Source of the DNA: Nocardia cyriacigeorgica
GTDB taxonomy: Bacteria > Actinomycetota > Actinomycetes > Mycobacteriales > Mycobacteriaceae
Reading direction: 5' to 3'
DNA: 64,000 nucleotides
Assembly: GCF_005863245.1 (NCBI RefSeq)
Contig: NZ_VBUT01000005.1
Span: 248,001-312,000, forward strand
In this document: piece after piece, positions 17,208 through 25,451 of the stretch
Position numbering within the stretch: position 1 is the stretch's first letter
Layout: every line of letters begins with the position of its first letter
The notes under the pieces: model-generated
What the model was told of the DNA's origin: nothing
Databases searched by the model: none
Seen by the model: only the letters and a program-made list of their open reading frames with translations
Position numbers and translations under genes: made by a program

Positions 17208-18289
17208 CGCGCCACCTCGGAACCGAAGATGGCGGCCAGCTCGGCCGGCGCCACCTCGTCGAGCTGGGCGTACGTGCACGATTCGGGCGTGCGGTCGGTG
17301 CGGAACCGCACCAGCCTGCCGCCGTGCCGGAACCGGCCCGACTGCACATGCTCATAGCGCACCTCGGCCACGAGCTCGGGCCGCAACGCCACCCAGGACA
17401 GATCCTTGCCCGCGCTCCAGCGGCTCATCCCGCCCGGCATCTTGCCCTCGGCGGAGGCCTGTGCCGCTGCGTCGGCCCAGTTGCGCCACGGATGATTGTC
17501 CAGCGCGTTCTCCCGCCACGGCTCGAGTTCGCCGACGAGCTGTTTGCGCCTGGCGGCGGTGAAGCTGCTCGCGACGCCGACGTGATGCAGGTTGCCCTCG
17601 TCGTCGTAGAGCCCGAGCAGCAGCGAACCGACGCCCTCGCCGTCTTTGTGCCAGCGGAATCCGGCGACGACGCAATCGGCGGTGCGTTCGTGTTTGACCT
17701 TGAGCATCACCCGCTTGTCCTGCTGATACCGCTGGTCGTCGGCCTTGACCATCACCCCGTCGAAGCCGGCGCCCTCGAAGCGGGTGAACCAGTCCTCGGC
17801 GATATCGGGATCGGAGGTGATGGGTGTCAGGTGCACTCGTGCGAGTTCGGTGTCGAGGATGGTCTCGAGCAGACGCCGGCGTTCCCGGAACGGCTCGCCG
17901 GTCAAGTCGTCGTCGCCCAGCGCGAGCAGATCGAAGGCGACGAAACTCGCCGGGGTTTCCGCGGCGAGTTTGGCCACCCGCGAAGCCGCGGGATGCAGCC
18001 GCAGTTGCAGGGTGTCGAAATCGAGGCCGGCCTCGGTGACGATCACGATCTCGCCGTCGACCACGCAGCGCGGCGGCAGCGCGTCCTTCAGCAGCTCGGC
18101 GACCTCGGGGAAATACCTGGTCAGCGGGCGGTCATTGCGGGAGCCGAGCTCGATCTCGGCTCCGTCGCGGAACACGATGCACCGGAATCCATCCCATTTG
18201 GGCTCGTAGCTGAGCCCGGGTTCCCGCGGCACCGCCGGGGCGGATTTGGCGAGCATCGGCCGCACGGGTGGCATCACCGGTAGGTCCAC
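17204..18289 (-). CDS. ligC: ATP-dependent DNA ligase LigC
   Basis: EPKWDGFR contains the adenylated lysine (Lys31 from the chosen start), and VDGEIVIV, FVAFDLLALG and a late LKVKHERTADCVV supply the other nucleotidyltransferase motifs. The opening DLPVMPPVRPMLAKS is very like mycobacterial LigC. GTG at 18289 has AGGAGG six bases upstream and is clearly better than the ATG at 18316; it gives 361 aa. LigC lacks the polymerase and nuclease domains of LigD and is linked to base-excision and backup repair. The downstream polymerase-domain gene starts within its stop codon. Confidence 0.95.
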   Translation of the reverse strand: MDLPVMPPVRPMLAKSAPAVPREPGLSYEPKWDGFRCIVFRDGAEIELGSRNDRPLTRYFPEVAELLKDALPPRCVVDGEIVIVTEAGLDFDTLQLRLHPAASRVAKLAAETPASFVAFDLLALGDDDLTGEPFRERRRLLETILDTELARVHLTPITSDPDIAEDWFTRFEGAGFDGVMVKADDQRYQQDKRVMLKVKHERTADCVVAGFRWHKDGEGVGSLLLGLYDDEGNLHHVGVASSFTAARRKQLVGELEPWRENALDNHPWRNWADAAAQASAEGKMPGGMSRWSAGKDLSWVALRPELVAEVRYEHVQSGRFRHGGRLVRFRTDRTPESCTYAQLDEVAPAELAAIFGSEVAR

Positions 18290-18427
18290 GCGATCCTCCT
18301 CGGAGTCGGTCCTCACCGATGTCGACGTCGCGACCGACGATGATTCATCGGTGGGGCGATCGTATGCGGCGGTACCGACAGGGTGCGGGATCCGGCGGAC
18401 AGCGCGACGGGCGTGCCGGACGCGAGG

Positions 18428-18826
18428 TCAGTCGTCGAGCCAGCCGTGTTCGGCGGCGAAGGCGGTGAGTCGTTCGCGGATGGTGACGATCTCACCGGCG
18501 GTGAGGGCGGGGCTGGCATCCAGCAGCAGTTCGGTGACCAGCCGGGTGTGCTCGGCCGGTGTCAACACCACCACCCCCGCCCGGTCTTTGGTGCGGCCAC
18601 GAGGAGCGGGGCCGGCGCCGCCGCCCGCGGCGGCGAGATTGACCGCCTTGGGCCCGCGGTCGCCCTCGGTGATCTCGAATTCGAACACCCGCCCCTGGCG
18701 CAGTTCGTCCTCGTCGAGACCGATGTCGTTGACATGCACGAAAACATCCGGACCACCGTCTTCGGGACGAATGAAACCGAATCCGCGCGAGCTGTCGAAC
18801 GACACCAATTTCCCGATGGCCACCAC
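18428..18826 (-). CDS. Cold-shock-domain protein with C-terminal extension
   Basis: The first about 65 residues are a cold-shock domain with RGFGFIRPEDGGPDVFVHVND, including the RNP1-like and RNP2-like aromatic patches that bind single-stranded nucleic acid. A Gly/Ala/Pro linker leads to a about 55-residue helical extension. The total of 132 aa is about twice a minimal Csp and similar to the larger mycobacterial CspB. The RNP1 K-G-F-G-F pattern reads RGFGF, a conservative change. It is monocistronic. It could act as an RNA chaperone in growth or stress adaptation. Confidence 0.92.
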   Translation of the reverse strand: MVAIGKLVSFDSSRGFGFIRPEDGGPDVFVHVNDIGLDEDELRQGRVFEFEITEGDRGPKAVNLAAAGGGAGPAPRGRTKDRAGVVVLTPAEHTRLVTELLLDASPALTAGEIVTIRERLTAFAAEHGWLDD

Positions 18827-18860
18827 ACCCGCTCCTCGTCGCCGACGCTACCGGGCCACT

Positions 18861-19961
18861 TTAACCCGCATTTTCTCCATCGTTGGAGGAAAGCGCCTTT
18901 TGCAGCGAAGAGAACACCGTGAGCCCCTGACCGACCATCCCGTTGACCAATTCGCTGACCCCGTCGGGCCCGTTGAGCACGGTGAGGTTGGCGTTGGACA
19001 ACCCGTGCGCGGCCTGGCGAACGATCTCCGGCAACTGCTCGATGAGCAACTGGTCCAGTGCGATCCGGTTGTTGGAGGCCGCGGCCTCGGCCTGGATCCT
19101 GGTCCGGTCCGCCTCGGCCTCGGCGAGGATGCGCACCCGCTCGGCCTCGGCGGCCGCCGGTTTCACCACCTCGGCCTGCAACTGCTGTTCGCGCAGTTCG
19201 GCTTCCTTGCGCGCCTGTTCGGCCTTGGCGATGAGCACCTCTTGCTGGGCCAGTGCCTGCGCCAGCGGGCCGGCCGCGGCGGCCTCGGCCTGCGCCTTGT
19301 CGATATCGCGCTGGTACTGGGCCTTGAGCAGAGCGGTTTCCCGCTCGTATTCGGCCTGGCGGCGCAGCGACTCCTGCTCGGCCTCGGCCGAACGCTGGGC
19401 GGCTTGCGATTGCGCGATGTGGGCGTCGCGCTGCACGGCGGCGTTGTGCGGTGCGGCCAGCGCGGAGATGTAGCCGAGGTCGCCGTCATCGATGGACATG
19501 ATCTGGAACGAGTCCACCCACAGGCCGATATTGCTCATCTCGACCTTCGACGCCACCAGCACTTCGTCGGCGAGGCGCTGACGCTCGCGGATGATCTCCT
19601 CCACGGTCATGGAGCCGACGATGGAGCGCAGGTGCCCGGAGAAGATGCGCCCGGTCAGCATCGACATCTCGCGTTCCTGTTCGGACAGGAAGCGTTGTGC
19701 GGCATTGACGATCGATGGCGTGTCGTTGGCGACCTTGAACGCGATGACGGCCCGCACATCGAGCTGGATCGCCTGCTTGGTCTCGCAGCGCTCCTTGATC
19801 TCGGCCTCGAACATCGCCAGCGACAGATACCGGACCTTACGGAAGAAGGGCACCACCCACGCGCCGCGCCCGATGATCACCTTGAACGGCGTGTTGTCCT
19901 TGCTCTTGGCGCCGCTGACCAGCATCGCCTCGTCCGGATCCGGCACATGGTAGCCGAGCAC
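18861..19961 (-). CDS. SPFH/band 7 (flotillin-like) protein
   Basis: The 366-aa protein starts at GTG 19961 with AAGGGAG seven bases upstream. Residues about 15-175 are an SPFH domain (RGAWVVPFFRKVRYLSLAMF). Then comes a long Ala/Glu/Gln-rich coiled coil (AEAEQESLRRQAEYERETAL) and a short C-terminal flotillin-like tail with LIEQLPEIVRQAAHGL. There is no N-terminal transmembrane helix, so membrane contact would be by hairpin, acylation or partners. It follows a small NfeD-like gene by 25 bp, the conserved flotillin-NfeD pairing of membrane microdomain systems. Confidence 0.9.
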   Translation of the reverse strand: MLGYHVPDPDEAMLVSGAKSKDNTPFKVIIGRGAWVVPFFRKVRYLSLAMFEAEIKERCETKQAIQLDVRAVIAFKVANDTPSIVNAAQRFLSEQEREMSMLTGRIFSGHLRSIVGSMTVEEIIRERQRLADEVLVASKVEMSNIGLWVDSFQIMSIDDGDLGYISALAAPHNAAVQRDAHIAQSQAAQRSAEAEQESLRRQAEYERETALLKAQYQRDIDKAQAEAAAAGPLAQALAQQEVLIAKAEQARKEAELREQQLQAEVVKPAAAEAERVRILAEAEADRTRIQAEAAASNNRIALDQLLIEQLPEIVRQAAHGLSNANLTVLNGPDGVSELVNGMVGQGLTVFSSLQKALSSNDGENAG

Positions 19962-19986
19962 GTCTGTCTCCCTTGCTGTTTCGACA

Positions 19987-20214
19987 TCACTCCAGCGGAT
20001 CCGGCACGAGCGGAACCCACGGCACCACCTCGGCGATGCGGCCGGAGTCGACAGCGATGATCAGCACGGTCGCCCCGGCTGCGATCGGCTCGGTGGCGCG
20101 CGCGATGTAGAGCTCGGTTCCCCCTCGGACGGCGACCAGGACCTCACCCAGCATCCCGGCCCCCCGGATCGGCGACATCAGCGTACCCGTAGAACCCACT
20201 ACCGCATCGGTCAA
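19987..20214 (-). CDS. Short NfeD-like OB-fold protein
   Basis: TTG at 20214 is preceded by AGGAGG at eight bases, giving 75 residues. The sequence opens with TDAVVGSTGTLMSPIRGAGMLGEVLVAV and contains a mostly beta pattern that resembles the soluble C-terminal OB domain of NfeD proteins, without transmembrane helices. Position just upstream of the flotillin-like gene supports this. I would not exclude an unrelated small beta-barrel. NfeD partners are thought to help organise flotillin assemblies at the membrane. Confidence 0.75.
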   Translation of the reverse strand: MTDAVVGSTGTLMSPIRGAGMLGEVLVAVRGGTELYIARATEPIAAGATVLIIAVDSGRIAEVVPWVPLVPDPLE

Positions 20215-20278
20215 CGTTCGAACCTCCTGCGGCCACCTTACGATTCGCCGCACCCGGTGACGGCGGCGAGCGCGGCGG

Positions 20279-20995
20279 TCAGTGCCGATACAGCCCGCGG
20301 TAGGCGGTGATCATCGCGACGAGATGGTCGACGATCTCCTCGCGATCGGCGCGCAGCGACCCGTTGAGCCACGCCGAGAACATGCCCGCGTTACCGCTGG
20401 CCATGGTGACCGCGGCCAGGCGCCGCCGCACCGGATCATCGATATGGGAGAACAGATGGTCCTGGATGAGCCGGGTGAACGCGGGCATCACCGCGATGGT
20501 GGTCTGGCCGAGGCCGGTACTGGAATACGGCTCCACCAGGAACAGGCGGGACTTGCGCGGATCCTCGAGCACCTTGTCGACCAGCACCTGCGACAGGGCG
20601 CGGTCCCTGGACGGATCGTCGGCCACGGCGAACGCCGTCATCGGTTCCAGGAATTCCTCGGCCACCTGGCGGTAGAGCACATCGAGCAGTTCGTCGCGGC
20701 TGGCGAAGCTCTCGTAGAAGTAGCGGTCGGTGAGATTGGCCCGGCGGCACACCGCCCGCATGGTGACCCCGGCTGCTCCGGATTCGCCGATCAGGTCCAG
20801 GGCCGCCTCCAGTAGCGCCGCCCGCCGCACCTGCTTGCGCTCGGTGAGGGTGGTCCCGCCCCAGATCCGGGGTCCGGCGAGTGGATCCGCGTGCGGGTGG
20901 TCTGATTCCTGGCCTGTCTGCACCCGTTCCACCCTAATGCCGACCGCCGCGCCGCTGGGCCCCCGCCCGGTCACCGACTCGGCGGCTTCATGCAT
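20279..20995 (-). CDS. TetR family transcriptional regulator
   Basis: The HTH occurs as RRAALLEAALDLIGESGAAG, then MRAVCRRANLTDRYFYESF, and the C-terminal ligand domain ends NGSLRADREEIVDHLVAMI. The protein is about 238 aa from the ATG at 20995. No start has a convincing ribosome site, and about 50 residues precede the HTH, so the true start may be further in. It is divergent from a condensation-domain gene, with about 180 bp between them, and is the obvious candidate to control that gene and the MMPL transporter after it. Confidence 0.88.
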   Translation of the reverse strand: MHEAAESVTGRGPSGAAVGIRVERVQTGQESDHPHADPLAGPRIWGGTTLTERKQVRRAALLEAALDLIGESGAAGVTMRAVCRRANLTDRYFYESFASRDELLDVLYRQVAEEFLEPMTAFAVADDPSRDRALSQVLVDKVLEDPRKSRLFLVEPYSSTGLGQTTIAVMPAFTRLIQDHLFSHIDDPVRRRLAAVTMASGNAGMFSAWLNGSLRADREEIVDHLVAMITAYRGLYRH

Positions 20996-21176
20996 CGGTA
21001 ACTGTCGGTTAACTCGTCCCGGATACCTTTCCTGCGAGATCGAGCGTGTTGGTGAGGTGCAGGTGGTGGAGTCCGCTACGAGGGCCGGGTCGAGGAGCTC
21101 GGGCGACAGGCTCGGTACGGGTCCGATACCGGTACTGCGACCGGGACCGCCACTGGCGACGCGCCCACCGGTGTTG

Positions 21177-22532
21177 ATGCGTCGCCCGCGTCCGGCGCAT
21201 CTGCCGCTGGCTCCCGCGCAGGAGCGGATGTGGCATGCGGCGCGCGCGGGCCGCTCGGCGGACTGGAACGTGGCGCGCGCGGTGCGCATTCGTGGCGCGT
21301 CGATCGATGTCGGCGCCCTGGTCGCTGCGCTCGCCGACGTGATCGCCCGGCACGAGCCGCTGCGCACCCGATACCCGGCCACCGAGCACGGACCCGCGCA
21401 GGTCGTCGTCCCGGTGACCGAGGCCGAGCCGGATATCCGGGTGTGCCCGGTACCGGAGGCCGATCTGCCGGCCCGGCTGGCCGAACTCGCCGGGCGGGAA
21501 TTCGACCTCGCCGCGCAACTGCCGTTGCGGGCGCGGGTGTACCTGCTCGACGACGACGATGTGGTGCTGCTACTGGTCGCCCATCACATCAGCATCGACG
21601 GCCGCTCGGTGGCGCCGCTGCTGCGCGACCTCGGCGCCGCCTATACCGCCCGTGCCCGTGGCCGGGCTCCGGTGTTGCCGCCGCTGCCGGTCGACTACGC
21701 CGATTACACGCTGTGGAAGCACGCCCAGCTCGGTGATTTCGCCGATGAGTGGAGCCGGGCCACCCAGCAGCTGCGCTATTGGGCCAATACCCTGGCCGGT
21801 CGCCCGGCTATGCTGCGGTTTCCCCTCGACCGGCCACGTCCGGCGGTGCCGTCCGCCGACGGCGCGACCATCGCGGTGGCGTTCGCACCGGCGGTGCACG
21901 CGGCCCTGCTCGACCGCGCCCAGCGGGGGCGGGTGAGCCTGCTGATGGTGTTGCAGGCGGCGTTCGCGGTGTGTGTGGGCTGGTTCGGGCGCAGCGACGA
22001 CGTCACCGTGGCGACGGCGGTGAGCGGGCGCGATCACCGGCTGCTCGACGATCTGGTCGGCAACTTCGCCGACGACGTGCTGCTGCGGATCCGCCTGGAC
22101 CGGGCCGGCGATATGGACGAGCTCATCGATCAGGTCCGCCGGGTGGCGCTGGCCGCGTTCGCGCATCCGGACACCCCGAACCCGCGGCTGAAGCGATGCC
22201 TGCCCGAGGACGCGCGGACCCCGCTGTTCCAGGCCACGCTCATCCTGGAACGCGGAGCCGTCGCGCCTGCACCGGGGGCGGGCGCGCGGACGCCCACGGT
22301 GACCGAGGTGCCGGTCGGCGCGCCGCGGGCCAAACACGATCTGGAATTCGGGCTGGTCGAACGCTACGACGCCGCGGGTGCTCCGGCAGGCGTGGACGGT
22401 GTGTTCCTTTATCCGACCGCATTGTTCGATCCAGCGACGGCCGAATCGTTCGTCGCCAGGTTCGACGCGGTGGTGCGCGCTCTGGCGGCCGGCTATCGCG
22501 GCCCGATCCGTGCCGTCGTCGACCCTGTGTGA
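21177..22532 (+). CDS. Stand-alone condensation-domain protein
   Basis: The protein opens with LPLAPAQERMW, the first core motif of NRPS condensation domains, and has the catalytic HHISIDG motif with His136, His137 and Asp141. Later cores such as VATAVSGRDHRLLDDLVGNF are also present. There is no adenylation or carrier domain; the 451 aa are one condensation fold. Mycobacterial PapA acyltransferases share this architecture and lie next to MmpL genes, as here. I see no DFGWG motif. In-frame GTGs upstream (21057, 21066) exist, but codon use before 21177 is poor. It probably esterifies or amidates a lipid exported by the neighbour. Confidence 0.88.
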   Translation: MRRPRPAHLPLAPAQERMWHAARAGRSADWNVARAVRIRGASIDVGALVAALADVIARHEPLRTRYPATEHGPAQVVVPVTEAEPDIRVCPVPEADLPARLAELAGREFDLAAQLPLRARVYLLDDDDVVLLLVAHHISIDGRSVAPLLRDLGAAYTARARGRAPVLPPLPVDYADYTLWKHAQLGDFADEWSRATQQLRYWANTLAGRPAMLRFPLDRPRPAVPSADGATIAVAFAPAVHAALLDRAQRGRVSLLMVLQAAFAVCVGWFGRSDDVTVATAVSGRDHRLLDDLVGNFADDVLLRIRLDRAGDMDELIDQVRRVALAAFAHPDTPNPRLKRCLPEDARTPLFQATLILERGAVAPAPGAGARTPTVTEVPVGAPRAKHDLEFGLVERYDAAGAPAGVDGVFLYPTALFDPATAESFVARFDAVVRALAAGYRGPIRAVVDPV

Positions 22533-22553
22533 TCTGCTGGGGCGGCCCCTATT

Positions 22554-22571
22554 TGAAATTGGGAGATTTCA
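22554..22571. promoter_or_regulatory. Inverted repeat upstream of the MMPL gene
   Basis: TGAAAT-TGGGAG-ATTTCA has perfect 6-bp arms in an AT-rich patch, starting 21 bp after the condensation gene stop. It is a candidate operator for a separate transporter promoter. Confidence 0.4.
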
Positions 22572-22604
22572 CAATCGTGACGACCTGTCGCTTCCGGCCG
22601 GTAC

Positions 22605-22621
22605 GTTGGATGACGTCCAAC
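22605..22621. promoter_or_regulatory. Second inverted repeat upstream of the MMPL gene
   Basis: GTTGGA-TGACG-TCCAAC has perfect 6-bp arms and a 5-nt spacer, 118 bp before the transporter start. It is unrelated in sequence to the repeat at 22554. Confidence 0.4.
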
Positions 22622-22739
22622 ACTGCGGGTACAAGCGGAAAGGTCCCGGCCCCTTGGCAATCGGCGTTCTGGTCCGACCGGATCGACGACAGCGTTTCGA
22701 ACGCGCCCGAGTGCGCGCCGGCCTACCCGGAGCCGGATG

Positions 22740-24932
22740 ATGTTCACCCGCTGGGGGGAGCTGGTGTACCGGCTGCGGTTCGCCGTCATCGTCGTGGTCG
22801 GCGCGGCGATGCTCGGCCTCGGAGCCGCCGGCACCGGACTCGACGAGCATCTGACCTCGGGCGGATTGGACGATCCCACCTCGGAATCCGCGGTGGCCGC
22901 CCGCTTGTCCGATAGGGCCTTCGGCCGCAACCACGACGTCGACGTGGTGGTGCTCTACACCGCACCCGACGGCAGCACCGTCGACGATCCGCACGTCCGC
23001 GACCGCGTGGTGGACAACCTCAACCGGCTGCCGCGTGAGTACCCCGACGAGATCCTCGGCATCAACGCCGCCTACTGGCCCACCGAGACCGGCAAGCTGA
23101 GCGGTCCGCAAGCCGCCACCGACGACCGCAAACACGCCGTGGCCGCGATCGCCATTCGCGGTGACACCGACACCGAGATGGTGAACAACTACCGGAAGGT
23201 CAAGGACGCCTTCGCGATTGCCGGGATCGAGGTGCAGGTCGGTGGCCTGCAAGCGGTCGCGGGGACGTTGAACGACACCGTCGCCCACGACACCCGGCGA
23301 CTGGAAATGCTGGCCATTCCCGCTGTGGCGGTGCTGTTGTTCTTCATCTTCGGCGGGGTGGTGGCGGCGGCGCTGCCGTTGATCGTCGGCGGGCTCACCG
23401 TCTTCGGCGCCTATGGCATCCTGCGGTTGCTGACCATGGTCACCGACGTGAATTCCTTCGTCTCCCCGGTGGTCTCGATGATCGGCATCGGGCTGGCGAT
23501 CGACTACGGGCTGTTCGTGGTGAGCCGGTTCCGGGAGGAACTGGCGGCGGGCTATGACACGCCGACGGCGGTGCGCCGCTCGGTGGTGACGGCCGGGCGC
23601 ACCGTGGTGTTCTCGGCGACGATGATCATCGCCAGCCTCGGTGGCATGCTGCTGTTTCCGCAGGGTTTTCTGAAATCGATGGCCTACGGCGCCATCGCGA
23701 CGGTGTCGCTGGCGGCGCTGGCCTCGATCACCCTGCTCCCGGCCATGCTCGCGGTGCTGGGACCACGAGTGGATCTGCTCGGTTTCGAACGGTTTCGCCG
23801 CACCAGGTCCGCCGAGGAGGTCGAGCATGGATTCTGGGCGCGCAGCACCGCGTGGGTGATGCGGCATCCGCTGAAGATCAGCGTCGCCTTGTGCGTCGGG
23901 TTGCTGCTGTTGATCCTGCCCATGCGCAACCTCGTCTTCGGCGGGTTCAGCGAACGCTATCTGCCGCCGGACGATCCGACCCGCGTCGCGCAGGAGCGGA
24001 TCGACGCGCTGTTCCCGGTCCGGAAATCGGACCCGCTGGAATTGATCTTCGTCTCCGGCAACAGCACCGCGGTGGGCGATCTGTGGCATCAGGCGAACAC
24101 CGCGCCCGGCCTCGCCGGCGATTTCGAGATCCCATCGCGCTCGACGGTGCAGGGCGATGTGTACCGCACCAAGGCCACCCTCGTCGACTCCGCCGCAGCG
24201 GGCGAGACCATCGAGTATCTGCGAGCCCTCGAACGGCCCGACGGGGTGACCATGCTGGTCGGCGGCGTGCCCGCGATTCAGAAGGACAGCATCGACGCGT
24301 TGCTGGTGCGGATTCCGTTCATGATCGTGCTGGTGCTGCTGCTGACGACGATGCTGATGTTCTTGACCTTCGGCTCGCTGGTGCTTCCGATCAAGGCGGC
24401 GTTGATGAGCGCGCTCGGGCTCGGCTCCACCCTCGGCATCCTCACCTGGATCTTCCTCGACGGGCACGGTGCGGACCTGCTGAACTTCACCCCGCAACCC
24501 ATCCAGGCCAACGTCCTGGTGCTGATCATCGCCATCATCTACGGCCTGTCCACCGACTACGAGGTGTTCCTGCTCTCGCGCATGGTGGAAGCCCGCGCGA
24601 AGGGCGCCTCCACCGAGGAGGCGGTGCGCACCGGCACCGCGCACACCGGCCGCATCATCACCGCGGCCGCGCTGATCCTGCTGGTGGTGACCGGTGCCTT
24701 CGCCTTCTCCGATCTGGTGATGATGCAGTACATCGCCTTCGGCATGATCGCCGCCCTGATCATCGACGCCACCGTGCTGCGGATGATGCTGGTGCCCGCC
24801 ACGATGACCCTGCTCGGCGACCGGTGCTGGTGGGCCCCGGAATGGATGAAACGACTGCAACGGCGCATCGGGTTGGGCGAGCCGCTGCTCGCCGACGAAC
24901 CACCGCAACCGACTCCTATCGGTAAAGGCTGA
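22740..24932 (+). CDS. MMPL family transporter
   Basis: The 730-aa protein has two RND-type halves, each with one helix, a large extracytoplasmic loop and five clustered helices. The motif GIGLAIDYGLFVVSRFREE in the first half and LSTDYEVFLLSRMVE in the second are the conserved proton-relay Asp/Tyr segments. MMPL proteins export lipids and glycolipids in mycolic-acid bacteria, or act as efflux pumps. It follows the condensation-domain gene by 207 bp. ATG at 22740 is preferred over 22737 because GGAG ends seven bases before it. The length is that of short MMPL members, without the C-terminal tail of MmpL3. Confidence 0.95.
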   Translation: MFTRWGELVYRLRFAVIVVVGAAMLGLGAAGTGLDEHLTSGGLDDPTSESAVAARLSDRAFGRNHDVDVVVLYTAPDGSTVDDPHVRDRVVDNLNRLPREYPDEILGINAAYWPTETGKLSGPQAATDDRKHAVAAIAIRGDTDTEMVNNYRKVKDAFAIAGIEVQVGGLQAVAGTLNDTVAHDTRRLEMLAIPAVAVLLFFIFGGVVAAALPLIVGGLTVFGAYGILRLLTMVTDVNSFVSPVVSMIGIGLAIDYGLFVVSRFREELAAGYDTPTAVRRSVVTAGRTVVFSATMIIASLGGMLLFPQGFLKSMAYGAIATVSLAALASITLLPAMLAVLGPRVDLLGFERFRRTRSAEEVEHGFWARSTAWVMRHPLKISVALCVGLLLLILPMRNLVFGGFSERYLPPDDPTRVAQERIDALFPVRKSDPLELIFVSGNSTAVGDLWHQANTAPGLAGDFEIPSRSTVQGDVYRTKATLVDSAAAGETIEYLRALERPDGVTMLVGGVPAIQKDSIDALLVRIPFMIVLVLLLTTMLMFLTFGSLVLPIKAALMSALGLGSTLGILTWIFLDGHGADLLNFTPQPIQANVLVLIIAIIYGLSTDYEVFLLSRMVEARAKGASTEEAVRTGTAHTGRIITAAALILLVVTGAFAFSDLVMMQYIAFGMIAALIIDATVLRMMLVPATMTLLGDRCWWAPEWMKRLQRRIGLGEPLLADEPPQPTPIGKG

Positions 24933-25451
24933 GCGCCTCGCCCAGCTCCGGGTGCGGGCGATTCGGGGCGCCGCGCCCGTTAGTCACGCGCTACCGTTCG
25001 CGCCCCGATTATCCGTGCCCCGTGCCCCGTGCCTGGTGGCACCGTCGCGGCTCTCTGAACGTGGAGCGTGTCTGCTCGTGGCTGACGGCACGCCACCTGC
25101 CAGTCGATTGCCAGTCGCCAGCACCACCTGGTATCCGGTGCGTCCATCAGCCCGGCGGGTGGCCGGGATGCGGACGGCGATCGAAGGACTGGTCAACGGA
25201 CTACTCGACCGCCATACCCGGGCGTGCGGCCCGCACCCGCGCCGCCTGCTGATCACAGCGCCTCGGCGCTCTGATTCGCTGGATTCGATGTCGGCGCGCA
25301 ACAAGGTACCGATCATGCTGTTGCGCAGCGCAATTCGAGGTGCGTACCGTCCAGTGCCGCGCCCGGATCCGGGCGGGGTGCGCGCCGGATGGCTAGACTC
25401 CGACAGTGCCGTGGCCGGTGCCCGGTGGCCCGGCGAGAAGTGAGGTAAGCG
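24933..25451. other. 519-bp stretch without a supported gene
   Basis: A 163-codon open frame (24952-25443, plus) crosses the gap, but it has no ribosome site, no domain and a patchy composition rich in Arg, Pro and Ser, so I do not call it. The stretch should hold the promoter of the PAP2-DAGK gene. No clear hairpin is seen after the MMPL stop. Confidence 0.4.

Noticed and set aside
24952..25443. 163-codon open frame after the MMPL gene
   Set aside because: No ribosome site, no domain, uneven Arg/Pro/Ser-rich composition and no third-position bias like real neighbours.
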